Counted from the stretch's first letter, positions 1 to 8,353 are shown. The stretch: DNA of 64,000 bases from Mycolicibacterium sarraceniae (GCF_010731875.1 NZ_AP022595.1:1364001-1428000), one strand, 5' to 3'. Notes: a model not told the origin generated them from the sequence alone. Made by a program: numbers and translations.

Positions 1-213
1 CTGGCCCACCAGCCCAGCGGGTTTCATGAAGTGCAGCAAGGCCATCCAGCCACAGCCGATCAACACGAACACGATCGACAACGCGACCGCGGCCTGCTGC
101 TTGCGGTCGTCGTGTTTCATTCGCACGGAGAAGCGGGTGATGGCCGCCCTCAAGCGCCGGTTGTAGAAAAGGTGGCCGGAGTTCTGGTCGCGGTTGGACA
201 GATTCAGCGGCAC
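1..213 (-). CDS. eccB2: ESX-2 type VII secretion protein EccB2, N-terminal 71 residues (runs off the left edge)
   Basis: EccB proteins are single-pass inner-membrane subunits of the ESX core complex with a large periplasmic domain. The visible part has the short basic cytoplasmic stretch (NRDQNSGHLFYNRRLRAA, then FSVRMKHDDRKQ) followed by one hydrophobic helix at about residues 43-62. This opening matches my memory of M. tuberculosis EccB2 (Rv3895c) much better than EccB1, B3, B4 or B5. The GTG start at 213 is supported by GAGG about eight bases upstream. It begins four bases after the stop of the next gene, so the two are probably co-transcribed. The remainder lies outside the window. Confidence 0.85.
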   Translation of the reverse strand, partial: MPLNLSNRDQNSGHLFYNRRLRAAITRFSVRMKHDDRKQQAAVALSIVFVLIGCGWMALLHFMKPAGLVGQ

Positions 214-217
214 CGGA

Positions 218-535
218 TCACCTCAACCCGCCGCCGTAGCGGGCATGATTGTCGGTCTCGGCTTCCTCGCGCAATGCCGCGAACGCCAGGTTCAGCCGGT
301 CACTCAGCTCGCCATGGCTGTAATCGTTCACGACCGCTGGGTGCAACGTGAGTTCGATCAGTTTGCCGTCGGAGTTTGCCACGGCGTGTATATCCCCCAG
401 GTCGACGCTGTAGGTGATGGTCTCGGCCTGTGCGACGAGCGCCTCCCAGCGCTCAGCGGCCTCGCTCAGCTCCCGTAAGACCGCATCGACGAGATCCCTG
501 TCGCTAAGCTCGCGATCATTGCCGGATCCCGCCAC
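218..535 (-). CDS. Small ESX-2-associated protein with a YbaB/EbfC-like pattern
   Basis: The 105-residue acidic protein has an N-terminal helix (about residues 10-38) and then two beta-strand-like segments (ITYSVD and KLIELTLHP) before a second helix. That helix-strand-helix order resembles the YbaB/EbfC-like small proteins found beside mycobacterial ESX genes, such as EspL. I cannot assign a precise family. The start is a GTG with a weak ribosome site. Its stop lies four bases before eccB2 and it follows an Rv3899c-like gene, the same relative place as the Rv3896c-Rv3899c genes in M. tuberculosis. A role as a secretion accessory or chaperone is inference from position. Confidence 0.7.
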   Translation of the reverse strand: MAGSGNDRELSDRDLVDAVLRELSEAAERWEALVAQAETITYSVDLGDIHAVANSDGKLIELTLHPAVVNDYSHGELSDRLNLAFAALREEAETDNHARYGGGLR

Positions 536-639
536 TCAGCCAGTATGTCGAGCCCCACTACCTGCGTCAATTCACCAGTGCGGTCAGTGTGACCGCCGAG
601 GACGGCAATCGCTTCAGCAACCTCGGACCATAGGTTGAG

Positions 640-1749
640 TTACGGTGCCGCGCCCCACTGAGTGGATGTGGGCGCGTTGAGCGCCTCGAACCAGGCGAAG
701 TGGTAGTTCGCGGAACGCTCGTCTCCGACGGCGATCGCCTCGGTCGCGGCCAGCAACAAGCAGTTGCTCAGCAACGCCGAGTCGACGTCTGGGTACTGGG
801 CCATCAGCTGATAACGGGCGGTATCGGAATGCACCCGCAGGACGTCCACTTCCGCATCGAGCACTCCGGTGTGTGCGGCGCCCGCCTTGGCCAACGTGTG
901 CACCAGCCTCGGCAGGCCGTCGCGCCAATGGGTGGCCTCGATGAGCTTCCACCCCAGATCGTCCACACGGGGCAGCTCCCGGGCCGTCGTGGACTCCGTC
1001 CGCGGCTCGCCTCGGCCCGGGGCGAACAAATCCCCCGGGTGGTAGTCCGCCGACCGCATGACGTCACCGAGGAGCTCGCCGATCCGGCCGCGCCGTCTGG
1101 CCGGCGCAAGCAGCTCGACGCCAGCGGGCAGCGCCACACCCGGCGGGATCCAGCCGTCCGCGAGGTCGGTCACCAGCAGGGTCGTCCCGTCCTCGCGCTC
1201 CCCGACAGCCCATCGCAGGCCGGGTTCCTGGCGGGCGACGAATTCCAACAGCCGCGCGAGGTGGTGATCGCCAGGCTCGGGCTCGGGCTGGATCGCGACC
1301 GGTTCAGCGACGACCGGTTCGGCCTCGTCGGGCACCACATGCGATTCGACGGGCGGCGGTGTGACTACGGGAATCCGTGGATCGGTATCGAAATCATCTG
1401 CAGCAGAACGTAGTTGACGAATAGTCGACTCCACACGTTGCACCGCATAGGACCTGGCGACGTCGATGATCCGGACTTCCTCGGCGCGGCGGGCTGAATC
1501 GGGAAGATCGGCGTACCGCAACGCCCGCAACCGCTCGTTGGCCGAACTCGCGATTCGCTGCACATCGTTCTTGAGGTGTTCGGCGACGGTCTCGGTCGCC
1601 GGTGTGACCGTCTCAAGCTCCGGAGGCCACAGCCCACCGATGACCCATGGCGTGCAGTCGGGGGGCGCGTCGAACATCGGCACCGAGAGGGCCCGCTGCG
1701 TTGCCCTCTTCAGGCGCTGACGCGCCGTGTTCCGACCGAAGATCGCCAC
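640..1749 (-). CDS. Rv3899c-like ESX-2-linked protein of unknown function
   Basis: About 369 residues if translation begins at the GTG at 1749, giving VAIFGRNTARQRLKR. An N-terminal region with helices (about residues 45-120) is joined by a Pro/Glu-rich linker (VTPPPVESHV, then EPEPEP) to a C-terminal part of about 200 residues rich in aromatic and charged residues. This plan fits Rv3899c of M. tuberculosis (410 residues, which I recall as DUF5632/DUF5631), and its place upstream of eccB2 agrees. There is no signal peptide or catalytic motif. The reading frame stays open to 2133 into the next gene, so the true start could be up to about 40 residues earlier. A role in ESX-2 secretion is inferred only from synteny. 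Confidence 0.65.
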   Translation of the reverse strand: MAIFGRNTARQRLKRATQRALSVPMFDAPPDCTPWVIGGLWPPELETVTPATETVAEHLKNDVQRIASSANERLRALRYADLPDSARRAEEVRIIDVARSYAVQRVESTIRQLRSAADDFDTDPRIPVVTPPPVESHVVPDEAEPVVAEPVAIQPEPEPGDHHLARLLEFVARQEPGLRWAVGEREDGTTLLVTDLADGWIPPGVALPAGVELLAPARRRGRIGELLGDVMRSADYHPGDLFAPGRGEPRTESTTARELPRVDDLGWKLIEATHWRDGLPRLVHTLAKAGAAHTGVLDAEVDVLRVHSDTARYQLMAQYPDVDSALLSNCLLLAATEAIAVGDERSANYHFAWFEALNAPTSTQWGAAP

Positions 1750-1814
1750 CCCAGCGAGCCTACCGTCGATCCCGATGCTGTCAGTTCGGGCAGGAACCGC
1801 TGGCACCAGCCCAT

Positions 1815-2957
1815 TCAGCTCAGCGGCTGGTTCTTTCGCACACCCTTGTAGATGCCGCGGCGCACGATCCAGGGCATCAGCAGCCGGTCGATCGACCAGG
1901 CCGGGAATCGGTAGGCCGAGCCATTGGGAGCGAACACTTCCAGCCCGTCGGCCTGGATCCCGACGATCGATCCCCACCGCCGCCTCGGCGCTCGGTACTT
2001 CTTGAGCGGGCCGCCCTCCAGGGTGGCGCGGATGTTGTGCGCCAGCAGCGAATCGGCCCGGGCCCGTGCCGATGCCCGCAGCGGGTCGGTGGCCGCGACG
2101 TCGCCGATCGCGAACATGTGGTGGTGGCCGCACAGTTGCAACTCGGGAGTGACTTTCACGAAGCCCTGCTCATCAAGCAGTTCCGGTGGCAGCCACTCGG
2201 TGTTGGGCGTGACTCGTCCGATCGCCCATAGCACCGCGTCGGCCTGCGCAGCCGGCTGCCCAGTGCTCCATTGCACCGGCGCATCGGTGATCGCGTCGCC
2301 GTCGAATCCGTCGGGCAACACCGCACGATGCCCGGGATGCAGAACGACACCAAGCCCAATCAGCTTGCCCTGCAACTTTTCCCATACTCGCGGGTGATGT
2401 TCGGTCAGCGCGCGGTCCGCGGGGAAATAGAGGTCGACCTTTTTACCGGGCCAGGCGGTGGCAATGTTGGCCGCAGCACTTACCGCCGCCGCGCCACCGC
2501 CGATGATGATCACCGAGCCCGCCGCGCCCAGCCGGTCGTGGGTGGCGGTCAGATCGGCGGCGATCTCCTCGGGAGTCTGCAGGTGGGGCTGGCGCCAGAA
2601 CCCATTGCGCACGCCGGTCGATACGACCAATACGTCGTAGGTTTCAGCGACCGGCGACCCGTCCGGTGCGGTGCCGAGGACGGTGCGGTTCGCCAGATCC
2701 AGGCCGGTGAGGGTGGCCTGCACGGTACGCACCCCATCCAGTGCTCGGTATTTGTCGAACGAGACCCAGTTGTCGCGGGCCCAGTCCTTCGGGCGGGCCA
2801 GCCGCACCCCCAGCTCCTGACCGCTGAGCAGCGCGGGTTTGGCCGAGATGCCGACGATATCGGCGTGGCGGCCCAGCTTGATCGCGGTGAGCAATCCGCT
2901 GTCACCGAATCCGGCGATGACGATGCGGGGTTTGCGTGGGCTCACGCCTGCACTCAT
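1815..2957 (-). CDS. FAD-dependent pyridine nucleotide-disulfide oxidoreductase (NDH-2/AIF type)
   Basis: The 380-residue protein has two dinucleotide folds. The N-terminal FAD site is IVIAGFGDSG (about residues 12-21), the NAD(P)H site is VIIIGGGAAAVSAA (about 150-163), and the FAD-closing motif is AIGDVAATD near residue 300. This is the architecture of single-domain ferredoxin reductase/NDH-2/AIF-like enzymes that move electrons from NAD(P)H to a quinone or other acceptor. No redox-active CxxxxC is present. The ATG at 2957 has AAAGG upstream and overlaps the stop of the reductase-like gene before it by four bases (ATGA), so the two are translationally coupled. It may supply electrons to that membrane protein (inference). 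Confidence 0.8.
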   Translation of the reverse strand: MSAGVSPRKPRIVIAGFGDSGLLTAIKLGRHADIVGISAKPALLSGQELGVRLARPKDWARDNWVSFDKYRALDGVRTVQATLTGLDLANRTVLGTAPDGSPVAETYDVLVVSTGVRNGFWRQPHLQTPEEIAADLTATHDRLGAAGSVIIIGGGAAAVSAAANIATAWPGKKVDLYFPADRALTEHHPRVWEKLQGKLIGLGVVLHPGHRAVLPDGFDGDAITDAPVQWSTGQPAAQADAVLWAIGRVTPNTEWLPPELLDEQGFVKVTPELQLCGHHHMFAIGDVAATDPLRASARARADSLLAHNIRATLEGGPLKKYRAPRRRWGSIVGIQADGLEVFAPNGSAYRFPAWSIDRLLMPWIVRRGIYKGVRKNQPLS

Positions 2958-3850
2958 ACCGTGGCCTTTCGGGGTGGGCGGGGTACGAGCATCGGGACTC
3001 GGTCGATGACGGCCTGATACTGCGGACGTCGTTCCAGGCTGCGCTTCTCCATCATGGGGATACTCGCACCTAAGAACATCGCCAGCATCGCGAGCACCCC
3101 GACGAACAGCCACCAGGCCGAAGACGGGGCCGCGGCCACCCCGAACAATGCGAGTGCGAACCAGAAGCTGATCTCGCCGAAGTAATTCGGATGCCGCGAC
3201 CACGACCAGACGCCGCGATCCATGACCGCGCCGGGCTTCTTATCGCGCACGAAGCGGTGCATCTGGGTGTCGGCGACCAGCTCGAGGGTCACCGCCCCGA
3301 TACCCGTGGCGAACGCGACCCAACTCAGCCAGACCAGGCCCGGCCCGGGCGTGGTGACCGCGACGTAGACCGGCAGCATCCCGAGGAAGACCTGCACGGT
3401 GGGGACCAGATGGATGCCGAACAGGTCGGCGAGGAACTCCCACCTGCCGGCGCTCGCGCGCAGGAGCGGGTAGCGCCAGTCTTCGTGATGCAGACCGGGG
3501 AAGCTGTAGGCCCAGTTGCCCGTCAGGCGCACCGCCCAGTACATCACGACGATCAAGAGCAGCCAGCTGCGCAGCGAATCCAAGCCCAACGGGCCGGCGG
3601 CCCACCAGTAGATCAGCAGCAGTGGCGGGATCACGCTCCAGAAGGCGTCGTAGAAACTGGAGTTGCGGTAGGCGCGCGAGAAGACGAACACCACCAGGGT
3701 GGCGATGACATCTGCGATGAATGCGTCTAGCCACAGCCGGCCGGTCGCCGACGGACCCCAGAGCAGCCAGGCCGCACCGGCCGCGACCGCGACGACGTAG
3801 GCGACGGTGACCAGATAGAAAGAACCTGTCCGGTTCGGCGTGACTGTCAT
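2954..3850 (-). CDS. DUF1295 membrane protein, steroid 5-alpha-reductase superfamily
   Basis: The 298-residue integral membrane protein has about seven hydrophobic segments. Near the C-terminus it carries the family hallmark RHPNYFGEISFW, followed by two further helices and a basic tail. DUF1295 proteins share the fold of steroid 5-alpha-reductases and isoprenylcysteine methyltransferases; most have no proven substrate. The ATG at 3850 has a perfect AGGAGGT five bases upstream. A KstR-type operator lies 24 bases further upstream, so control by the cholesterol-catabolism repressor is likely. Coupling to the downstream flavin oxidoreductase suggests a reductase plus an electron donor acting on a sterol or lipid (inference). 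Confidence 0.8.
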   Translation of the reverse strand: MTVTPNRTGSFYLVTVAYVVAVAAGAAWLLWGPSATGRLWLDAFIADVIATLVVFVFSRAYRNSSFYDAFWSVIPPLLLIYWWAAGPLGLDSLRSWLLLIVVMYWAVRLTGNWAYSFPGLHHEDWRYPLLRASAGRWEFLADLFGIHLVPTVQVFLGMLPVYVAVTTPGPGLVWLSWVAFATGIGAVTLELVADTQMHRFVRDKKPGAVMDRGVWSWSRHPNYFGEISFWFALALFGVAAAPSSAWWLFVGVLAMLAMFLGASIPMMEKRSLERRPQYQAVIDRVPMLVPRPPRKATV

Positions 3851-3873
3851 ACAACCTCCTACCGCGGCCGAAC

Positions 3874-3887
3874 TGTAACACGTTCTA
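3874..3887. promoter_or_regulatory. KstR-type operator
   Basis: The 14 bases TGTAACACGTTCTA fit the published KstR palindrome TnnAACnnGTTnnA at every specified position, with the core AACACGTT. The site lies 24 bases upstream of the DUF1295 gene (minus strand) and 160 bases upstream of the plus-strand acyl-CoA dehydrogenase pair, so one site could control both directions. KstR represses cholesterol and fatty-acid catabolism genes in mycobacteria and is released by steroid acyl-CoAs. Confidence 0.75.
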
Positions 3888-4046
3888 GTTGCCGAGCCCG
3901 GCTGCCGCCGGGACGGTGTCCACTCTGTGCTCGGAGCGTGTCCGAGGGGCCAGGTAGACGCTCTCACCGCAGACTCGATTCCACCCTTCGGCCAAAACTT
4001 GACACCTGCCAACAACTGACAAGACGCGGTTCCTAATCGTGTCGGA

Positions 4047-5243
4047 ATGAGCACCGTCGCTGATGCCGAGCGGGTCGAAGACCTGGCCCGGCGGGTCGTG
4101 GCTGACCACGACCCGAAGAAAGTCCCGATTCCAGAATTCCTGGGCGCCTGCTATGACGCCGGCCTGTCGTGGGTGCACTTTCCCGAGGGCTTCGGCGGCC
4201 TCGGCCTCTCACGTGGTGTGCAGGCCGTCGCCGACCGCATTCTGCAGGGCGCCGGGGGTCCGGTGCCGCTGGGCCTCAACCCGATGGGTTACGGCATGGC
4301 CGCCCCTACCGTGCGTGAGCACGCCCAGTCTGATGACCTGAAGAAGGCGTTGTTGCGGCCGCTGGCCACCACCGAGGACATCTGGTGCCAGCTGTTCTCC
4401 GAGCCCGGGGCCGGTTCCGATCTGGCCGGGCTCGCCACCACGGCGGTGCCCGACGGCGACGAGTGGGTGGTCAACGGCCAGAAGGTGTGGACCAGCCTGG
4501 CGCACCGGGCTCGTTGGGGTCTGCTGCTGGCGCGCACCGACCCTGATATCGCCAAGCACAAGGGCCTGACCTACTTCGTCCTCGATATGCACGCCCCTGG
4601 TGTGGAGACCCGCCCGCTGCGCCAGATGACCGGGCAGGCCGAGTTCAACGAGGTCTACATCACCGACGCTCGCATCCCCGACACCCACCGCCTCGGCGCG
4701 GTCGGCAACGGTTGGGGCGTCGCGATGACGACCCTTATGAACGAGCGCAGCGCCCTGGGCGCCAGCGGCAGCCGCCGCGGCAGCGGCACTATCAAGGATG
4801 CGGTGGCGCTGTGGGCTTCGCGACCCGACCTGCACACGCCTGTGCTCCGGGATCGCCTGGCGCAGTTATGGTTACGCTCGGAGGCCCAGCGGCTCACCTC
4901 GGAGCGCTCCCGCGCATCGGCGACCTCGGGCGGCCCAGGCCCGGAGGCCTCGGTCGGCAAGCTGGTCGGTGCCTTACTCAACCAGCACATCTATGAATGG
5001 TGCATGGATCTGCTAGGGCCCGAGGGGATTCTGTACGACAGCTACGCACTGGCCGATGGCGCCGGTGACGCAGGCGACTGGCGCGGCCCGATCCAGCAGC
5101 GCTACCTGCGGAGCCGCGCGAACACCATCGAGGGTGGCACCACCGAAGTGATGCGCAACATCCTCGGCGAGCGAGTGCTGGGCCTGCCCGGTGACCTGCG
5201 TGCCGATGCCGGCATGCCGTGGAAGGAGATCCCGCGTGGATGA
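4047..5243 (+). CDS. Acyl-CoA dehydrogenase, catalytic-type subunit (FadE)
   Basis: The 398-residue flavoprotein performs alpha,beta-dehydrogenation of an acyl-CoA. Visible landmarks are the FAD/substrate motif CQLFSEPGAGSDLAGL (about residues 114-129), WVVNGQKVWTS (140-150), helix G with MNERS (Glu233) and the C-terminal loop IEGGTTEVMRNILGER (Glu362). Both possible catalytic-base positions hold Glu, Glu362 being the MCAD-like one. It overlaps the next FadE by eight bases. Paired genes with one catalytic and one degenerate subunit are typical of alpha2beta2 dehydrogenases acting on steroid side chains in actinobacteria. The upstream KstR-type site supports a steroid or branched-acyl substrate (inference). 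The start codon has only a weak ribosome site. Confidence 0.9.
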   Translation: MSTVADAERVEDLARRVVADHDPKKVPIPEFLGACYDAGLSWVHFPEGFGGLGLSRGVQAVADRILQGAGGPVPLGLNPMGYGMAAPTVREHAQSDDLKKALLRPLATTEDIWCQLFSEPGAGSDLAGLATTAVPDGDEWVVNGQKVWTSLAHRARWGLLLARTDPDIAKHKGLTYFVLDMHAPGVETRPLRQMTGQAEFNEVYITDARIPDTHRLGAVGNGWGVAMTTLMNERSALGASGSRRGSGTIKDAVALWASRPDLHTPVLRDRLAQLWLRSEAQRLTSERSRASATSGGPGPEASVGKLVGALLNQHIYEWCMDLLGPEGILYDSYALADGAGDAGDWRGPIQQRYLRSRANTIEGGTTEVMRNILGERVLGLPGDLRADAGMPWKEIPRG

Positions 5244-6420
5244 GAAGCTTGCGGATCAGACCCTGAGAAGCGCTGGTGAATTCAGCTTCACCGAGGAGCA
5301 ACAGGATCTGCGTGCAGCCGTGCGCAAGTTCTGTGCCGATAACTTCGACGAAGCCACCGTGCGCCGATTGATGGAATCGCCAACGCCGTTCGACACCAAG
5401 GTATGGAACCGGCTCGGTGCCGAGCTTGGTGTGCTCGGGCTGTCCGTGCCCGAGGCCGACGGCGGTGTCGGCGGCTCGCTCGTCGATCAGGCCGTCGCGG
5501 TGGAGCAATTCGGCACCACCCTGGCATGCGGCCCTCTGTTCGGCACCGTCTACCTGGCCATTCCCGCTCTGGTCGCCAGTCCCGACAGCGCGGCGCGTGA
5601 CGAGCTGCTGGCCCAGCTGGTGGAGGGCACCCGTACCGCGGCGTTCGCCGTCGCCGACAAGGCCGGTGCGTTCGAGCCGTCTTCGGTCACCGTGACAGCA
5701 GATAACAACACGGTTTCCGGAACGGTCCAGCGAGTGGTCGATGGTGCCGCGGCTGATGAAATCCTGTTCGCAGCAACGGGTTCCGATGGTCTCGGTCTCT
5801 ACGCGGTGGACGCCAAGGACACCCAGCGCACGCCACTGATGACCCTTGATCTGACCCGCCCGCAAGCCACGATCACCTTCGTTGACTCCCCCGCCCGGCG
5901 GCTGGCCGGGCCCGAGGAAGCCGAACGGGTGATCACCCACGCATTGCAAGTCGGCTCGGCACTGCTGGCTGTCGAACAGGTCGGTGCCGCACAGCATCTG
6001 CTGGATCTGTCCGTCGAGTACGCCAAGTCGCGGTTGCAGTTCGGGCGACAGATCGGCTCATTCCAGGCGATCAAGCACAAGCTGGCCGATATGCTCGTCG
6101 ACCTCGAGCACGCCCGCTCCACCGCGTATCACGCGGTGTGGGCGCTGTCCGACGGCTCCGACGACCCGGCTCTGGCCGTCAGCATCGCTCAGGCCACGGC
6201 ATCGGCGGCACTGAGCCACATCGCTGCGGACACCATTCAGGTGCACGGCGGTATCGGCTTCACCTGGGAACACCAGGCGCACTTGTATTTCAAGCGCTCT
6301 GCCACCGATGCCGCACTACTGGGCACCGCCGAACAACACCGGTCCCGGGTCGCCGATTTCGTCCTGGACGATGCCAGCGCCGAGGGCGGCGCACGGGTGG
6401 CCGACGGCTTGCCCGTTTGA
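5236..6420 (+). CDS. Acyl-CoA dehydrogenase, partner (non-catalytic-type) subunit (FadE)
   Basis: I start this 394-residue protein at the GTG at 5236, which has AAGGAGAT eight bases upstream and overlaps the previous gene's stop. It has the N-terminal helical domain, the middle beta domain and the C-terminal helices with SRLQFGRQIGSFQAIKHKLA and QVHGGIGFTWEHQAHLYFKR. In the C-terminal loop where MCAD has its catalytic Glu the sequence is ATDAALLGTAEQH, without an equivalent Glu. This is the pattern of beta subunits in heteromeric FadE enzymes. It should assemble with the product of the overlapping upstream gene. The exact M. tuberculosis counterpart is uncertain. Confidence 0.9.
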   Translation: MDEKLADQTLRSAGEFSFTEEQQDLRAAVRKFCADNFDEATVRRLMESPTPFDTKVWNRLGAELGVLGLSVPEADGGVGGSLVDQAVAVEQFGTTLACGPLFGTVYLAIPALVASPDSAARDELLAQLVEGTRTAAFAVADKAGAFEPSSVTVTADNNTVSGTVQRVVDGAAADEILFAATGSDGLGLYAVDAKDTQRTPLMTLDLTRPQATITFVDSPARRLAGPEEAERVITHALQVGSALLAVEQVGAAQHLLDLSVEYAKSRLQFGRQIGSFQAIKHKLADMLVDLEHARSTAYHAVWALSDGSDDPALAVSIAQATASAALSHIAADTIQVHGGIGFTWEHQAHLYFKRSATDAALLGTAEQHRSRVADFVLDDASAEGGARVADGLPV

Positions 6421-6464
6421 CCTACGCACGACGAAACGTTCGGTTTCCGTGGTCGCCCGGCTCG

Positions 6465-6608
6465 TCAGCTGCGATGGCGATTCCGCTGATGGTGATGATG
6501 GATCCAGGAGCCGGGGACAGCCGGTTGTTCTGGTGTGGGAACGCCGGACGCGGCGATGCGCTTGAACCATGTGGTGGTCGACGCGCTCGTGGTTGTCGTG
6601 ATGGTCAT
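6465..6608 (-). pseudogene. Shrunken paralogue of the His-rich secreted peptide at 7830-8090
   Basis: The 47 encoded residues begin with Thr repeats and TTTWFKRIAAS and end with PGSWIHHHHQ. These ends parallel MTWMKRLAAG and PGSTAHHHHQ of the intact gene 1.4 kb away, but the hydrophobic signal-peptide core and the QAFPGQ repeats between them are missing. The upstream region is also about 72% identical to the upstream region of the intact copy. The ribosome site is poor (GAGCACGAG before the ATG). The best reading is a duplicate that lost its middle and can no longer be exported. A short expressed cytosolic peptide is not excluded. Confidence 0.5.
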
Positions 6609-6665
6609 GCTCGTGCTCGTTGTGTCCGTGCTTTCGCCGGTTTGCCGACGGTGATCTAACAATCG

Positions 6666-6726
6666 CGCATGACGGTGCCGCTGTCTGTCGGGTGAGTGGG
6701 CCATAGCCGGGGTGAATCCCCTGTCC
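6666..6726 (-). repeat. Duplicated upstream region, copy 1
   Basis: These 61 bases align without gaps to 8156-8216 at about 44 of 61 positions. Both copies lie upstream of a minus-strand gene of the same small secreted family, so the likely content is a shared promoter or leader. Conserved blocks are TGTCTGTC, ATAGCCGG and GAATCC. Confidence 0.55.
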
Positions 6727-6731
6727 ACCGA

Positions 6732-7739
6732 TCAGCGGAACCGTTCGAGGCATTCCCGCTCGTTGAAGGTCGACAGGAACGACGTAGCAGCCCTGTAGCC
6801 CTCGTCGTACAACGCGTCGATCTCCCGTTGATTGAGGTGGAAATCCAGGACGCCGACCTTCGCCGAATCCACCCGGATAGTGCGGCAACTCACCCACGGC
6901 AGGTTCAGGTAGGCCTGGTCACGCCCGACCAGGATCGTGGTGATGACGTCCTCGAGCAGACTGGGGCCACCGAAGTGCCGCAGCGGGGCCAACGCGGGGA
7001 TCACCTTGTCGTTGTTCGCAGGCAAGTCGGGCAGCAGCGTCACCCCGAACGTCGGCCAGCGCGGCTTCTCGCCGTCGGGCCGGTCGAGCGAATCGATCGG
7101 ATAGTTCGACAGCAGCCCGCCGTCGACGAGGGTCGACTCGCGGCCCGTCGCACTGGTGAGCTTGACCGGCCGGAAGAAAAACGGAATCGACATGGAGGCG
7201 CGCACCGCGTCGGCGACGGGCTGCTCGTCGGGGTCCAACCCATAGAGCCGGCGATAATCCCAGGGCAGCCGGACCAGCTGGCCGGTGGTGACGTCCGCGG
7301 CCGTCACGACGAGTCGGTAGCGCTGCTCCTCGGGCAGTTCGTCGTCATCGAGCCGGAGATCACCGAAGGTAGTGACGCCGAGATCGCGCAGCTGGCCGGC
7401 GATGAAATCGTGTGCGTAATCACCCTGGTAGATACCCGAGCCCTGCAGGATCGCCCAGGACGCCCCCAGTAGCGGGACCCGCTCGATCGGGCCTGGGTCG
7501 AGGAACTTGCGATAGTCGATGCTCAGCGCCAGGTCGCGGACGTCCGCCGGGGTCAATCGGTCGTTCTTGGCGGCCGCGGCCACGATCGCCCCGACAATCG
7601 AGCCCGCTGACGAGCCGGCGACCCGGTAGGCCCGGTAGCCGGCCTCCATCAGCCTGACGACGGCACCGGCCAGGCCGATGCCCTTCACCCCGCCACCAGC
7701 AAGGACCAGGTCGAGGGGCTTCGTCGCGGGGATAGGCAT
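6732..7739 (-). CDS. Patatin-like phospholipase/acyl hydrolase
   Basis: The 335-residue protein carries all patatin elements: the oxyanion-hole loop GGGVKG (residues 15-20), the nucleophile elbow GSSAG with Ser44, and the catalytic Asp in DGG (Asp206). It therefore belongs to the Ser-Asp dyad lipid acyl hydrolases, which release fatty acids from phospholipids or other esters. There is no signal peptide, so it is probably cytosolic or membrane-associated. Length is normal for single-domain bacterial patatins. It sits between the two copies of a small secreted peptide gene on the same strand. Its substrate cannot be told from sequence. Confidence 0.88.
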   Translation of the reverse strand: MPIPATKPLDLVLAGGGVKGIGLAGAVVRLMEAGYRAYRVAGSSAGSIVGAIVAAAAKNDRLTPADVRDLALSIDYRKFLDPGPIERVPLLGASWAILQGSGIYQGDYAHDFIAGQLRDLGVTTFGDLRLDDDELPEEQRYRLVVTAADVTTGQLVRLPWDYRRLYGLDPDEQPVADAVRASMSIPFFFRPVKLTSATGRESTLVDGGLLSNYPIDSLDRPDGEKPRWPTFGVTLLPDLPANNDKVIPALAPLRHFGGPSLLEDVITTILVGRDQAYLNLPWVSCRTIRVDSAKVGVLDFHLNQREIDALYDEGYRAATSFLSTFNERECLERFR

Positions 7740-7829
7740 CGCCCCATGCTAGGAGCCGGACCTGGAAAAAACCGTCAGGCGGACAAGCGTGACGCTTCTC
7801 CGCCCGAGGTTGGGGGTCTCTGTGCGCGG

Positions 7830-8090
7830 CTACCCGGCGTGGTGCCACTGGTGATGGTGGTGCGCGGTCGAGCCCGGCACCGGCAAGTTGTGCTGGCCGG
7901 GGAACGCCTGGCGCTGGCCAGGGAACGCCTGGTGCTGGCCAGGCTGGCTCACGCTCGGGCCACTGTTGAACGAGCCGCTCTCGGCGAGGGCGTCGGTGGC
8001 GCAACCAAAGGCGAACAGTGCGGAGCCCGCGGCCAATGCGCTACCGGCGGCCAGTCGCTTCATCCAGGTCATGGTGGTCATGTCGGTCAT
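7830..8090 (-). CDS. Small secreted protein with QAFPGQ repeats and a His-rich tail
   Basis: The 86-residue precursor starts at an ATG preceded by GAAGAGGAT. Lys-Arg and a hydrophobic stretch form a signal peptide, with likely cleavage after ATDALA. The mature part of about 50 residues has Gly/Ser/Pro, an imperfect hexapeptide repeat (HQAFPGQ, RQAFPGQ) and ends in HHHHQWHH. The clustered His residues could bind Ni, Zn or Cu (inference). No known domain is recognised. The Cys in the hydrophobic region (FAFGC) is not in a convincing lipobox. A shortened paralogue lies at 6465-6608 with a matching upstream region. Confidence 0.7.
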   Translation of the reverse strand: MTDMTTMTWMKRLAAGSALAAGSALFAFGCATDALAESGSFNSGPSVSQPGQHQAFPGQRQAFPGQHNLPVPGSTAHHHHQWHHAG

Positions 8091-8155
8091 ATCCTCTTCG
8101 TCGTCTTCGACTTGTCTTTGTCGGCCTTCGCGTTTCGCCAGTGAGTACACGGTTT

Positions 8156-8216
8156 CGCATTCCGGCGCCGATGTCTGTCCGGCAGCCGGTGGATAGCCGG
8201 GTGGAATCCGGTGTCC
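8156..8216 (-). repeat. Duplicated upstream region, copy 2
   Basis: Partner of 6666-6726, about 72% identical and ungapped. It lies about 65 bases upstream of the start of the His-rich secreted peptide gene and probably holds its promoter or 5' leader. Confidence 0.55.
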
Positions 8217-8353
8217 CTCAATCGGTGGACAAGGGTCAATTCCTGCCAACCGGCGATCATCTGCTGCCAGCGGAATTACTGCGCCCCGGGATGGCGTTGG
8301 GACTGTCAGCGGCGCGGAAATCCACTCCGGCCGTTGAGGAAAAGGGAATAGAC

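Noticed and set aside
7880..7935. Tandem repeat resembling a CRISPR or minisatellite
   Set aside because: It is a 2-3 unit repeat encoding QAFPGQ inside the small secreted protein; no spacers and no cas genes.
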